From: RZYP01 sp050256135
GTDB lineage: Bacteria; Bacillota; Negativicutes; Acidaminococcales; Acidaminococcaceae
Assembly: GCA_050256135.1 (NCBI GenBank)
Contig: JBFWIF010000002.1
Location: forward strand, 1-61,214
Reading direction: 5' to 3'
Length of the DNA: 61,214 nucleotides
The position numbers were made by a program, and so were the translations under genes. The notes below the pieces were generated by a model. That model saw only the letters and a list, made by a program, of their open reading frames with translations, had not been told where the DNA came from and ran no database searches. This document shows positions 27,021 through 36,051 of the stretch, in pieces; position 1 is the first letter of the stretch, and each line of letters starts with the position of its first letter.

Positions 27021-29633
27021 GTGGCAGATAAATTTTTAGTAGTAGATGGCAGCAGTCTTATTCATAGAGCGTTTTTTGCTTTGCCGCCTCTTATGACGAA
27101 AAAAGGGCTCAACACAGGAGCGGTTTATGGCTTCTGCAACATGCTGTTGAGGGTTATAAGCGACGTGAAACCAAAATGGATAGCTGTTGCTTTTGATAAG
27201 TCAAGAGTTACTTTCAGGACAGAAATGTTTGATGGTTATAAAGCACAACGCAAAGAAACACCTTGTGAACTATCTGAACAATTCCCTGTTGCACGACAAT
27301 TGTTGGAAGCTATGAATATCAGTGTGCTTGAAATGGATGGTTACGAAGCAGATGATATTATTGGCACTTTTGCCAAACATAAAGCTGGCGAAGCTGAAGT
27401 AATAATTGTCACCGGTGACAGAGATGAATTGCAGCTTTTAGATGACAATGTTAAAGTTTTTTATACAAAACGCGGTATCACTGATATTCAGGAATTTGAT
27501 ATTGAAGAATTTAAAGCAAATTATGATGGTCTGAAGCCAATTCAACTCATTGACCTCAAAGGTTTAATGGGTGATGCGTCTGACAATATCCCTGGAGTAC
27601 CAGGCGTTGGGCCTAAAACGGCAATGAAACTAATTTGTGAGTATCAGTCTGTAGAAAATGTTTTAGCTCATATTGATGAAATATCCGGCAAGAGTCTAAA
27701 AGAAAAACTGACAAATAATAAGGAAAAGGCACTCTTGTCAAAAAAGTTGGCTACGATTTTTACCGATGTGCCAGTTAACCTCGACTTAAGCCAGCACGAG
27801 TTAAAAAACATGAAAGCGGAAGCCAAGACAATTATGAGAGAATTGGAATTTCGCAATCTTTGGGAGCGGTTTTCACTCGTTTTGGGTGATGAAGAACCGG
27901 CAATTGCAACCTTCGACTTGTTTGGTGAAGAAGTGACTGCACAGGTTGAAAGATATACAGAAAAATCTGTAGTGACCAGCGAACAGGGTAAAGAACTGTT
28001 TTCTTCGATTAAAGCTAACGGAAAGGAAACATGCCTGTTAGCTGATATAGCGGGAAAAATACCAAAATTAAAACTTGGTAGTGTGTCGTTGCTCCATAAT
28101 CAGACCATATATACTATCCCTTCGTCTAGTGATGCTTGGCCCGAAGTTTATGTATGGCTGGCAGATGCATCGCAGAAAAAAGTTGTCTGCGATGGCAAAG
28201 CTATGCTTAAGGCTTGTCTGGCAAATAATGTTAAAGTTGCGGGTGTAACAGGAGACTGTTCTCTTGCTGCCTATCTTGTTGAGCCAGGCGAAAGTTCTTA
28301 CAGTCTAAAAGCTTTGGCTGACCGCTATCTTGTGAAAAATACCGGCGGTTCAATACAGGATTTAGAAGAGCTCAATGCATTACTGTCGAAATACCTGGAA
28401 GAAAAAGAATTGGTTAAGTTATATCAGGAAATTGAGCTCCCTCTAGTGCCTGTGCTTGCTGCAATGGAACTTACTGGTATTGCGATTGATGAAAAAATGC
28501 TGGCAGATATTACTGAAGAATTTCGACTAAAACTTGATAAACTGGAGCTTTTGGCTTATGAACAAGCTGGCGAGCAGTTCAACCTGAAATCGCCTAAACA
28601 ACTTGGTGTATTGCTTTTTGAAAAGTTAGGATTACCTGTTGTCAAAAAGACAAAAACCGGTTATTCAACTGATGTAAGTGTTCTGGAAGAACTTGCTTCG
28701 CAGCATCCTTTGGTAGGCACTATTTTGCAGCATCGCCAATTGTCAAAATTATACTCTACCTATTTGGAAGGCTTGAAACCATTAATAAATCCTATAACCA
28801 AACGTATTCATACACATTTCCAGCAAACAGTGACTGTGACTGGCAGACTTTCCAGCACTGAACCTAACCTGCAGAATATCCCGGTGCGTACTGAAATCGG
28901 CAAACGTATGCGCGCCATGTTCGTGCCTGGAGATGGTTACGATTTCCTCATGTCCTGCGATTATTCCCAGGTTGAGCTCAGGATTTTAGCACATATAGCA
29001 CAGGATCAGCTTCTTCTCGATTCCTTTGCCAAAGGGCAGGATGTTCATGCCAGGACAGCATCAGAAGTATTTGGCATGCCGCTGAACGAAGTATCTTCGG
29101 AAATGCGTTCACGTGCCAAGGCCGTAAATTTCGGTATAGTTTATGGTATCAGTGACTATGGCCTCAGCAAACAGCTTGGTATAAGCCGCAATGAGGCAGG
29201 GCAGTACATTGAAAATTATTTTAAACGTTATACGGGCGTGAAAAAGTATATGGAAGACATGGTTCTAAAAGCTAAAAAAGACGGCTATGTAGCAACATTG
29301 TTCGGCAGACGCCGCTATTTACCGGACATCAATAACAGCAATTTTAATTTACGTAGTTTTGCGGAACGGACGGCAATTAATACGCCGATACAAGGTACCG
29401 CTGCTGATGTTATTAAGCTGGCAATGATAAAAGTTCAGAAAGCCTTGTTTGAGGGCAACTTCAAAAGCCGTATACTTTTACAGGTGCATGATGAATTGGT
29501 TTTGGAAGTTTGTGCTGATGAAAAAGAACAAGTTGCCAGGATAGTTAAAAAAATTATGGAAAAAACTGTTGATTTGTCTGTACCGCTTTTAGCTGATGTT
29601 GCGTATGGAAAGAATTGGGCAGAAACAAAGTAA
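27021..29633 (+). CDS. polA: DNA polymerase I
   Basis: Repair and Okazaki-fragment polymerase, 870 residues. The N-terminal 5'-3' exonuclease (about 1-290) has DGYEADDIIGT, VTGDRDELQL and GDASDNIPGVPG. The middle 3'-5' exonuclease-like domain (about 300-470) is short on its catalytic acidic residues and is probably inactive, as in many Bacillota enzymes. The polymerase domain shows motif A (DYSQVELRI), motif B (RAKAVNFGIVYG) and motif C (VHDELVLEV). The start is GTG at 27021, giving MADKFLVVDGSS. It leads the polA-mutM-coaE-slt cluster. Confidence 0.97.
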   Translation: MADKFLVVDGSSLIHRAFFALPPLMTKKGLNTGAVYGFCNMLLRVISDVKPKWIAVAFDKSRVTFRTEMFDGYKAQRKETPCELSEQFPVARQLLEAMNISVLEMDGYEADDIIGTFAKHKAGEAEVIIVTGDRDELQLLDDNVKVFYTKRGITDIQEFDIEEFKANYDGLKPIQLIDLKGLMGDASDNIPGVPGVGPKTAMKLICEYQSVENVLAHIDEISGKSLKEKLTNNKEKALLSKKLATIFTDVPVNLDLSQHELKNMKAEAKTIMRELEFRNLWERFSLVLGDEEPAIATFDLFGEEVTAQVERYTEKSVVTSEQGKELFSSIKANGKETCLLADIAGKIPKLKLGSVSLLHNQTIYTIPSSSDAWPEVYVWLADASQKKVVCDGKAMLKACLANNVKVAGVTGDCSLAAYLVEPGESSYSLKALADRYLVKNTGGSIQDLEELNALLSKYLEEKELVKLYQEIELPLVPVLAAMELTGIAIDEKMLADITEEFRLKLDKLELLAYEQAGEQFNLKSPKQLGVLLFEKLGLPVVKKTKTGYSTDVSVLEELASQHPLVGTILQHRQLSKLYSTYLEGLKPLINPITKRIHTHFQQTVTVTGRLSSTEPNLQNIPVRTEIGKRMRAMFVPGDGYDFLMSCDYSQVELRILAHIAQDQLLLDSFAKGQDVHARTASEVFGMPLNEVSSEMRSRAKAVNFGIVYGISDYGLSKQLGISRNEAGQYIENYFKRYTGVKKYMEDMVLKAKKDGYVATLFGRRRYLPDINNSNFNLRSFAERTAINTPIQGTAADVIKLAMIKVQKALFEGNFKSRILLQVHDELVLEVCADEKEQVARIVKKIMEKTVDLSVPLLADVAYGKNWAETK

Positions 29634-29645
29634 GGAGAAATATAG

Positions 29646-30467
29646 ATGCCGGAATTACCAGAAATTGAACAGGTCAGAAAAACACTGACACCACATGTAT
29701 TAAACAAAATAATAAAGCAGGTGGAAATAAGGCTGCCGCGTATGATTAAACATCCTTCGCCGGAAGCTTTTGCCGATATCTTAGTAGGTCAATGTATTTG
29801 TGATTTGAAGCGAAGGGGAAAATATCTGACGTTTGAGTTTGGCACGAATATCAAAATGATTGCTCATCTAAGAATGACAGGGGCACTTATTGTTACTGAC
29901 GATGGTGCTCCGGAGCCTGCATACGCTAAGATTAAATTTGCGTTGACTGGCGGCAAGACACTATGGTTCTGCGATATAAGAACATTTGGTACCTTACATT
30001 TAGTTATTAATGATGATGTAAGGCTGCCGGGTTTTGAGAATCTAGGGCCGGAACCAGGTACAAAGGAATTGAATGTTCCTTATTTACAAGAAATACTAAA
30101 AAAACGCAAGGCTTCGATAAAAGGTGTTATCCTGGATCAGGAAGTTGTTGCAAGCTTGGGTAATATTTATGCTGACGAGGCATTGGCAGTTGCGGGTATT
30201 TTGCCACAACGCCCCGGCGAGTCACTTAGCGAAAAGGAAATTGAAAGATTAATAAAAGCCATTAACAAAGTAATCAAGCAAGGTATCAAAAATCATGGAA
30301 CTACTTTCCGTAATTATAAAGACGGTAATGGCAATCAAGGCAGGAACCAGGATTACTTGCTGGTCTATGGTCGTAAGGGAAAACCATGTAAGAAATGCGG
30401 TGCAGAGTTAATTGGTACCAAAGTGGCAGGGAGAGGGACAACTTATTGCCCTGGCTGCCAGCACTAA
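29646..30467 (+). CDS. mutM: Formamidopyrimidine-DNA glycosylase
   Basis: Base-excision glycosylase/AP lyase that removes 8-oxoguanine and ring-opened purines. The 273 residues begin with PELPE (catalytic Pro after Met removal, with Glu), contain the conserved Lys in RRGKYL (about residue 58), the LGPEP and SLGNIYADEA segments, and end with a four-Cys zinc finger (CKKCG...CPGC). It lies 12 bases after polA with AAGGAG in front and belongs to the same operon. Confidence 0.96.
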   Translation: MPELPEIEQVRKTLTPHVLNKIIKQVEIRLPRMIKHPSPEAFADILVGQCICDLKRRGKYLTFEFGTNIKMIAHLRMTGALIVTDDGAPEPAYAKIKFALTGGKTLWFCDIRTFGTLHLVINDDVRLPGFENLGPEPGTKELNVPYLQEILKKRKASIKGVILDQEVVASLGNIYADEALAVAGILPQRPGESLSEKEIERLIKAINKVIKQGIKNHGTTFRNYKDGNGNQGRNQDYLLVYGRKGKPCKKCGAELIGTKVAGRGTTYCPGCQH

Positions 30468-30475
30468 GGGGTGTT

Positions 30476-31072
30476 ATGGTGAAAATAATTGGGTTGACAG
30501 GTGGTATCGGCTCGGGTAAGACTTCCGTTGCCACTAAGTTAAAAGCTTTGGGCGCGTGCGTCTTTGATGCTGATGAAGCGGCTAAAAAGGCTGTTATATC
30601 AGGAACTGAAGGATTTCAGAAAGTAGTTGCTGCCTTCGGTCTCCAGGTTGTTGATGCGGATGGCAATCTCAATCGGGCGGCTCTAGCGGAAATTGTTTTT
30701 AATAATAAAGATGCCCTAAAGAAGCTTGAAGAGATAATTCACGGCTATGTCTGGCAAGAAGCTGATAAGTTTTTAAGCGCTTGTCAGGAAGCTGGTGAGC
30801 GGGTTGTAATTCTTGATATTCCACTTCTTATTGAATGCGGCTGGTACCAAAAGGTTGATGAAGTCTGGCTAGTAGCTTTGCCTGTTGAGAAGCAAATTAT
30901 GCGTACAATGGAGCGTAGCGGTATGCTGGCAGAGGCTGTTCAAGCAAGAATAGCTGCGCAAATGTCTTTGGATGAAAAGAAAAAATATGCAACGTTGATT
31001 ATTGATAATAGCGGGACCTGGGAAGAAACAGAAAAACAAGTAATCGCTGCCTGGAAAAAGGCAGTTAAATAG
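30476..31072 (+). CDS. coaE: Dephospho-CoA kinase
   Basis: Last step of CoA synthesis: phosphorylates the 3'-hydroxyl of dephospho-CoA. The 198-residue protein has the P-loop GLTGGIGSGKTS at the N-terminus, DADEAAK, and the lid/substrate segment DIPLLIECGWY (about 118-128). The frame is open through the end of mutM, but the ATG at 30476 (or GTG at 30479) gives the family N-terminus. AAGGGG overlaps the mutM stop. Confidence 0.94.
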   Translation: MVKIIGLTGGIGSGKTSVATKLKALGACVFDADEAAKKAVISGTEGFQKVVAAFGLQVVDADGNLNRAALAEIVFNNKDALKKLEEIIHGYVWQEADKFLSACQEAGERVVILDIPLLIECGWYQKVDEVWLVALPVEKQIMRTMERSGMLAEAVQARIAAQMSLDEKKKYATLIIDNSGTWEETEKQVIAAWKKAVK

Positions 31073-31085
31073 CGGAGGGATAGGC

Positions 31086-31676
31086 TTGCGAAGAAAGAAG
31101 AAGAGCAGGCGTTGGTTTTATTGGGCGCTTTTTGTCTGCCTGGTCTTTGCAACCTGGCAAATTTGGCGGTCAGATAAAGTCCAGATGCGGTTTGTATATT
31201 TGTGGCCGTATCAGGAAGAAATAATAGAGTATAGCAAGAAAAATAATTTGGATCCATTTCTTGTTGCAGCTGTCATTAAAAATGAAAGTGGTTTTCGGAT
31301 AGACGCTAAGTCTAAACCGGGGGCTGTTGGGCTTATGCAGATAATGCCGCCTACTGGCGAATGGATAGCGGAAGAAATGGGCATGCATGATTTTCAAATG
31401 TCTAAGCTTGCCGAAGCTGAAACAAATATTCGTATGGGTTGCTGGTATTTAAGCGAACTTGAATATGAATTCGGACACAATCGTGTGCTTATGTTGGCAG
31501 CATATAATGCAGGTCGTGGTAATACTAAAAAATGGATGGAAGAATTCGACTGGGATATAGATTTTGGTAGGATAGAAGCTATACCATATGTAGATACCCG
31601 TGAATATGTCCGCAAGGTTTTGTACGATAGGGGACAATATTATAAATTGTATAAAAATCATATTGATAACTATTGA
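31086..31676 (+). CDS. Lytic transglycosylase, Slt70-like SLT domain, membrane anchored
   Basis: 196-residue murein lytic transglycosylase. A charged N-terminus and one membrane helix (about 10-26) anchor it, and the SLT domain follows (about 45-185) with the catalytic Glu in IKNESGFR, GAVGLMQIMP and AAYNAG. The start is TTG at 31086, supported by GGAGGGA seven bases upstream. The polA-mutM-coaE-slt order is common in Bacillota. Confidence 0.92.
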   Translation: MRRKKKSRRWFYWALFVCLVFATWQIWRSDKVQMRFVYLWPYQEEIIEYSKKNNLDPFLVAAVIKNESGFRIDAKSKPGAVGLMQIMPPTGEWIAEEMGMHDFQMSKLAEAETNIRMGCWYLSELEYEFGHNRVLMLAAYNAGRGNTKKWMEEFDWDIDFGRIEAIPYVDTREYVRKVLYDRGQYYKLYKNHIDNY

Positions 31677-31701
31677 CGTGATATGTGTGATATGCTATCA
31701 T
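31673..31701 (+). promoter_or_regulatory. Promoter of the tRNA-Leu pair
   Basis: TTGACG at 31673-31678, overlapping the slt stop codon, 17-base spacer, TATCAT at 31696-31701; the first tRNA starts 24 bases later. Confidence 0.65.
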
Positions 31702-31725
31702 ATTAGCGTTGCCGGTACATGATGC

Positions 31726-31811
31726 GCGGTCGTGGCGGAACGGCAGACGCGCTAGCCTCAGGAGCTAGTAGGGGCAACCCTGTGGAGGTTCAAATCCTCT
31801 CGACCGCACCA
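31726..31811 (+). tRNA. tRNA-Leu (CAG)
   Basis: 86-base class II tRNA with 7-bp acceptor stem (GCGGTCG/CGACCGC), anticodon loop CTCAGGA giving anticodon CAG, a variable arm stem (GGGGCAACCC), GGTTCAAATCC T-arm and encoded CCA. Confidence 0.96.
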
Positions 31812-31842
31812 ATTTTATACTGTGACAAAGACTTCTCTCTAT

Positions 31843-31926
31843 GCGGTTGTGGCGGAACGGCAGACGCACCATCTTGAGGGGGTGGCGGGGAGACCCGTGT
31901 GGGTTCAAATCCCACCAACCGCACCA
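31843..31926 (+). tRNA. tRNA-Leu (GAG)
   Basis: 84-base class II tRNA with acceptor GCGGTTG/CAACCGC, anticodon loop TTGAGGG giving GAG, extended variable arm, GGGTTCAAATCCC T-arm and encoded CCA. GAG reads CUC, the specifier codon of the ilv-leu T-box in this window. Confidence 0.93.
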
Positions 31927-31973
31927 TATTGAATTTAGCGAAGTAGGCTCAGCGCTTGACTTTGAGGAAATTT

Positions 31974-32012
31974 AAAGGATACTATTGGATATATTCCATA
32001 GTATCCTTTTTA
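31974..32012 (+). terminator. Terminator of the tRNA-Leu unit
   Basis: Stem AAAGGATACTA / TAGTATCCTTT extended by TGGA/TCCA with one mismatch, followed by TTTTATTTTT. Confidence 0.82.
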
Positions 32013-32042
32013 TTTTTACTAATTTCAATACTACGATTTGAC

Positions 32043-32061
32043 CTAGTGATTGTAACACTAG
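32043..32061. repeat. Short inverted repeat upstream of the Cys/His protein gene
   Basis: CTAGTG (32043-32048) and CACTAG (32056-32061) are exact inverted repeats with a 7-base gap. The spacing resembles a dimeric regulator site. The rest of the 32013-32229 gap shows no ORF or clear promoter. Confidence 0.35.
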
Positions 32062-32229
32062 ATGCTGTACATTTCGATTTATTCAAAATATTTAGAAAAA
32101 ACTAATTTTTGCAGGATTTTTATAATATTTAGCGAAGATAACAAAGAAAATATTATAATGCTTAAGCAATAGCTGCTGAGTTTATTCATAATGGCCAGAA
32201 TTCTGAACTCAGAAAAGGAGGTAAATATT

Positions 32230-32760
32230 ATGACTGAAAAACGAATGAAAGATAAAAGCATTCAAGAAATTGAAGAAGAATTTCTTGAATACGGCAGAAT
32301 AAGGAAGTGGCAGTCTTTAGATGAGTGTGCGTCATACTTAGCTATCAGGTATATTGCTAATGAGCAGTATGAAGAGGCTTTGGAAGCTATTGTATCTTCC
32401 ATGGCAATACAGCTTTCTGGTTGCAGTGAAAAGGATTATGTTTGCAAATACTGTGATGTCAATGTTTGTACCTATCATATTGGCCTGATAAAGGAATGCG
32501 GCAATAAGCTTTTCTTAAGTCAGGAAAAATTAGAAAACAAGGTAACAGAGTTATTAGCAAGTGCTTTCGGCATTTTGCCTTTTTCATATTATAAACCAGA
32601 GACAGCCGTGGAAATATTAAAGGATTGTCGTAATAAACCGTTCAGCGCGAAAAAGTATAGTTATGACCACGCACGGCCTAAGGATGGCAAAGCAATGGTT
32701 TCGGTGAATGAAGAAAAAAACAATGGACAGATAAAAATTGAACCCTGCCCTTGTTTCTAA
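32230..32760 (+). CDS. Unrecognised 176-residue protein with a Cys/His cluster
   Basis: Soluble protein with a helical, charged N-terminal half and a central cluster CKYCDVNVCTYH (about residues 75-86) that looks like a metal site; it ends in CPCF. I do not recognise the family. ATG 32230 is chosen because AAAGGAGG lies eight bases upstream; a start 13 codons earlier lacks such a site. It is a single gene with its own terminator. The codon use looks normal and the strong ribosome-binding site argues that it is real. Confidence 0.7.
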   Translation: MTEKRMKDKSIQEIEEEFLEYGRIRKWQSLDECASYLAIRYIANEQYEEALEAIVSSMAIQLSGCSEKDYVCKYCDVNVCTYHIGLIKECGNKLFLSQEKLENKVTELLASAFGILPFSYYKPETAVEILKDCRNKPFSAKKYSYDHARPKDGKAMVSVNEEKNNGQIKIEPCPCF

Positions 32761-32803
32761 AAAGAATGCAATATAATTGTCCGAAACAATTTTAGTTAAA
32801 TAG

Positions 32804-32836
32804 AAACACCACTAACAATGTGGTGTTTTTGTTTTC
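32804..32836 (+). terminator. Terminator after the Cys/His protein gene
   Basis: 9-bp stem AAACACCAC / GTGGTGTTT with a 7-base loop and TTGTTTT after it. Confidence 0.85.
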
Positions 32837-33010
32837 TGCATGCCTAACTATTTTTTCGGTAGACTTGCTGCATATTTGGTAAAAATGCCTGTTCTAGCAA
32901 GGTGAGAAGCAGGGAAAAGCAGCACGGTGAAGAATGTTTCAAAAAAGTGTACTGTAAGAAGCAAGGTAACAAGCGACAAACCGACGATAGAGAAGAGGTG
33001 AAGCTCTTTG

Positions 33011-35011
33011 ATGCAGATGCTTAAGAACGTAAAAACATTATTAATTACTTTTGTGGCAACACTTTTGGTTTTGATTTGCGCTTATGCAGTCTTCGAAAAA
33101 CGTGATGTTGATACAGATAGGGCTTTTTTAACCAGAGAACATGAAATACGCATTTCTGACCAGCGAAGATTGATAAATAATGAATTAAGTGAACGTGTTT
33201 CTGATTTGTTGTATTTGGCTGAGAATGCGATTTTCAAGAATTATGTTAATGGTAATGGGTCCGAAAAAGAAGTAGAGAATGAATGGCTTCTTTTTGCCAG
33301 CAAAATGAGAAAATATGACCAAATTCGTTATATTGATGCCAATGGATATGAAAAAGTAAGAATAAACTTTAACGATGGAAAGCCAGCAATTGCAAATCAA
33401 AGATTATTGCAAAATAAAAGTGACAGACAGTATTTCAGTGAAACTATGAAACTAAATGAGATGAATATATACCGTTCACCTATCGATCTAAACGTTGAGA
33501 ACGGTAAAGTTGAGGAACCTATTAAACCAATGATGCGTTTCGCTTTGCCAGTTTTCAATCAGGAGGGAACGAAAAGTGGTATCTTGGTAATTAATTATTT
33601 TGGCCGCTATGTAATTGACAGTGTTAAACGGGCAAATCAGGATTCTATGTATATGCAGCTTGTGAATGAAAATGGCTATTGGTTGGCGGGACCGGAGCCT
33701 AAGGATGAATGGGCATTCATGTACAATGGTAAGTCGGAAGTCAATTTTGCTAATAAGTTCCCAGCCGAATGGGTACGTATAAAGAAAGAAAAAAACGGGC
33801 AGTTTTTTAGCTCAAATGGTTTGTTTACATTTTGCATATTAGAGCCTGACGTAGAAGCTAGAGCAAAATTAGCAAATACACAGGACGAAAATATAGTAAT
33901 AAATGGTTCTAATGATGTTTGGTTTCTTATTTCATGTGTTTCTAACGATATTGTTCCTTATGCAAATAATGAAAATGCTTATTTAATAGGTCTAAAAAGG
34001 TTATTTGGATTACCGTCATTGCTGATAGCTCTTGTTTTGACTGCCTGCATTATTACTATTTTATTTTCGCTTTATCGGGCGGAAAATGAAAAACTTAAGG
34101 AAATTGCTAGTCATGATCCTATGACGGGCTGTTTAACGAGGAGGGCGGGTACAAAGCTTATAGATAACGCCATGAATGAATCAGAAAATACTAACAAACC
34201 GCTTTCAATGTTACTGCTAGATATAGATCATTTTAAACGCGTTAATGATAATTGGGGACATTTAATGGGTGACAAAGTATTAAAACGTGTAGCAAAAATA
34301 ATTAAAGCGGAGGTGCGTGATAAAGACAGCATAATAAGGACTGGCGGGGAAGAATTTGTGGTGTTATTGCCGGATACCGATGCTAAAAATGCTTTTTTAA
34401 CAGCTGAAAGACTTCGTGTTGCCATTGAAAATTTTTCGCATCCCTCTGTAGGCAAGGTTACCGCTAGCTTTGGTGTTGCTGAAAAAAGAAAAGAAGATAA
34501 TCGTCTTAACTGGTATAAAAGAGTGGATGATGCCTTGTATCATGCTAAAGAAACCGGTAGGAACCGTGTTTTCAATGCAGATGATTTAGACACAAACTTA
34601 CCTGCGGCAACAATACAAATTGAATGGAAAAATGAATGGGAAAGCGGCAATCAGAATATAGATAAACAACATCGTGAGCTGGTTCAACTTGCAAATGAGT
34701 TGATTTTTGATGTTTTTGCAGCTGAAACTAAGGAAAAAATGGAGCGTAAATTAGATGAATTTCTAAATCATGTGATTTTTCATTTTAATAGTGAAGAAGA
34801 CATATTAACTAATTTAAAGTTTAAGGGAGTTAAGGAGCATTCCGAAACGCACAAATTGATCATTGCCGATGCGCTAAGGATGAAGGAGGCATATTTGAGA
34901 GGACAACTAAAACCGTCTGCGTTTTTTTCCTTCATATTTGATGATTTTATTGTCGGCCATATGTTAAGAGAAGACATTAAGTTTTTCTCATTTGTTCGTG
35001 ATAATAAGTGA
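33011..35011 (+). CDS. Diguanylate cyclase: Cache sensor, GGDEF and C-terminal bacteriohemerythrin
   Basis: 666-residue membrane signalling enzyme making c-di-GMP. A first membrane helix (about 8-27), an extracytoplasmic Cache-like sensor (about 35-325, with RYIDANGYEKVRI) and a second helix (about 335-355) precede a GGDEF domain (about 365-525). The active-site motif is GGEEF, with an RxxD inhibition site (RDKD) five residues before it. The C-terminal 125 residues form a hemerythrin domain with all seven iron ligands visible: His in KQHRE, HFNSE, HSETH and HMLRED. Such domains bind O2, so this probably links oxygen to c-di-GMP. ATG 33011 follows GAGGTG. Confidence 0.93.
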   Translation: MQMLKNVKTLLITFVATLLVLICAYAVFEKRDVDTDRAFLTREHEIRISDQRRLINNELSERVSDLLYLAENAIFKNYVNGNGSEKEVENEWLLFASKMRKYDQIRYIDANGYEKVRINFNDGKPAIANQRLLQNKSDRQYFSETMKLNEMNIYRSPIDLNVENGKVEEPIKPMMRFALPVFNQEGTKSGILVINYFGRYVIDSVKRANQDSMYMQLVNENGYWLAGPEPKDEWAFMYNGKSEVNFANKFPAEWVRIKKEKNGQFFSSNGLFTFCILEPDVEARAKLANTQDENIVINGSNDVWFLISCVSNDIVPYANNENAYLIGLKRLFGLPSLLIALVLTACIITILFSLYRAENEKLKEIASHDPMTGCLTRRAGTKLIDNAMNESENTNKPLSMLLLDIDHFKRVNDNWGHLMGDKVLKRVAKIIKAEVRDKDSIIRTGGEEFVVLLPDTDAKNAFLTAERLRVAIENFSHPSVGKVTASFGVAEKRKEDNRLNWYKRVDDALYHAKETGRNRVFNADDLDTNLPAATIQIEWKNEWESGNQNIDKQHRELVQLANELIFDVFAAETKEKMERKLDEFLNHVIFHFNSEEDILTNLKFKGVKEHSETHKLIIADALRMKEAYLRGQLKPSAFFSFIFDDFIVGHMLREDIKFFSFVRDNK

Positions 35012-35016
35012 TGATA

Positions 35017-35058
35017 AACAAGACAGACATCATATTATAATATGATGTCTGTCTTGTT
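35017..35058. terminator. Perfect 42-bp palindrome, terminator overlapping the lysR 3' end
   Basis: The sequence is exactly self-complementary, centred at 35037/35038. The stop codon and last codons of the minus-strand lysR gene lie inside it. It separates two convergent genes and has TTGTTTCT on the plus side. Confidence 0.85.
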
Positions 35059-35940
35059 GTTTCTATAATTATTTGCTTTGCACAAGGACATGAATATTTG
35101 CATTGAACCAGTCAGGTATTTGTTTTTGTGGTAAGCTATGCTGAATTTTCTTTTTAGGTCAATTCCTTCAATTTGAAATGCATGCAGTAAACCTTCATCT
35201 AACTCATGCTGAACCAGACGCTTCGATATAACTGCTACGCCAATGCCATTTAAGGCGGCGCTTTTGATAATATCGGAACCATTACACTCCCATGCAGCCT
35301 GCCACTTAATTTCGTTGGCTGACATAGCGTTTTCGAATAGTTCCCGGGTGCCGCTTCCTTTTTCCCTTACGATAAAATTAATGTCAGCTAGTTTATCAGG
35401 AGAAATGGTTTGAACATTGTATAAAGGATGTTCTTTACCACAGACAAGAGCAAGCTCATCATTTTCAAAAGGTTCTGTGATGATATCTGAAGAATGAACC
35501 ATACCTTCGACAATTGCTAGGTCAACGGTATTTTTCGCCATTAGGTTTTCGAGGTCAAGAGTATTTTTGATAATCGCATTAACTTGAAAATGAGGATGTT
35601 TTTTCGTGAAGGTTCTTATCAGAGCAGGCAGCAAACATTCACCAATGGTTAGACTGGCTCCAATGGTCATGCTGCCGATTTCTTCCTGGTTTTTTATTAC
35701 TTTTTCCATTTCGTCTATCAAAGAGGTTATGTGACGTGCATAGCTTAAAAGGAGGGAGCCGTTTTGGGTTATGAAAAGACGTTTTGCGAGACGTTCAAAG
35801 AGTTTTATTCCATAATGACTTTCTAATTCTGTTATTGCCTGACTGACTGTCGGTTGCGAAATGAATAAGGCCTTAGCTGCCCCTGTCATACTACCAAGGT
35901 CAGCTACTGCAATAAATATTCTTAAATGCCGTATTGTCAT
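35035..35940 (-). CDS. LysR-family transcriptional regulator (YeiE/CysB-like)
   Basis: 301-residue LysR regulator with the N-terminal winged helix-turn-helix (residues 1-60: LRIFIAVADLGSMTGAAKAL, ISQPTVSQAI) and a C-terminal effector domain starting near 90 (TIGASLTIGE), like YeiE/CbbR types. It is divergent from the YeiH-family gene, the classical arrangement for a LysR activator and its target, and YeiE/YeiH are paired in enterobacteria too. Its last codons form half of a palindromic terminator. Confidence 0.9.
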   Translation of the reverse strand: MTIRHLRIFIAVADLGSMTGAAKALFISQPTVSQAITELESHYGIKLFERLAKRLFITQNGSLLLSYARHITSLIDEMEKVIKNQEEIGSMTIGASLTIGECLLPALIRTFTKKHPHFQVNAIIKNTLDLENLMAKNTVDLAIVEGMVHSSDIITEPFENDELALVCGKEHPLYNVQTISPDKLADINFIVREKGSGTRELFENAMSANEIKWQAAWECNGSDIIKSAALNGIGVAVISKRLVQHELDEGLLHAFQIEGIDLKRKFSIAYHKNKYLTGSMQIFMSLCKANNYRNNKTDIIL

Positions 35941-36051
35941 TTTTGTTTCCTCACTTATAGGTAAAATACTATGATATTTATTATATAATAGTATTTTACA
36001 AAAATAAAATCTTTAAGTAAAATCAAAGGAGTCGTTAAAGAGAGGGGATAA

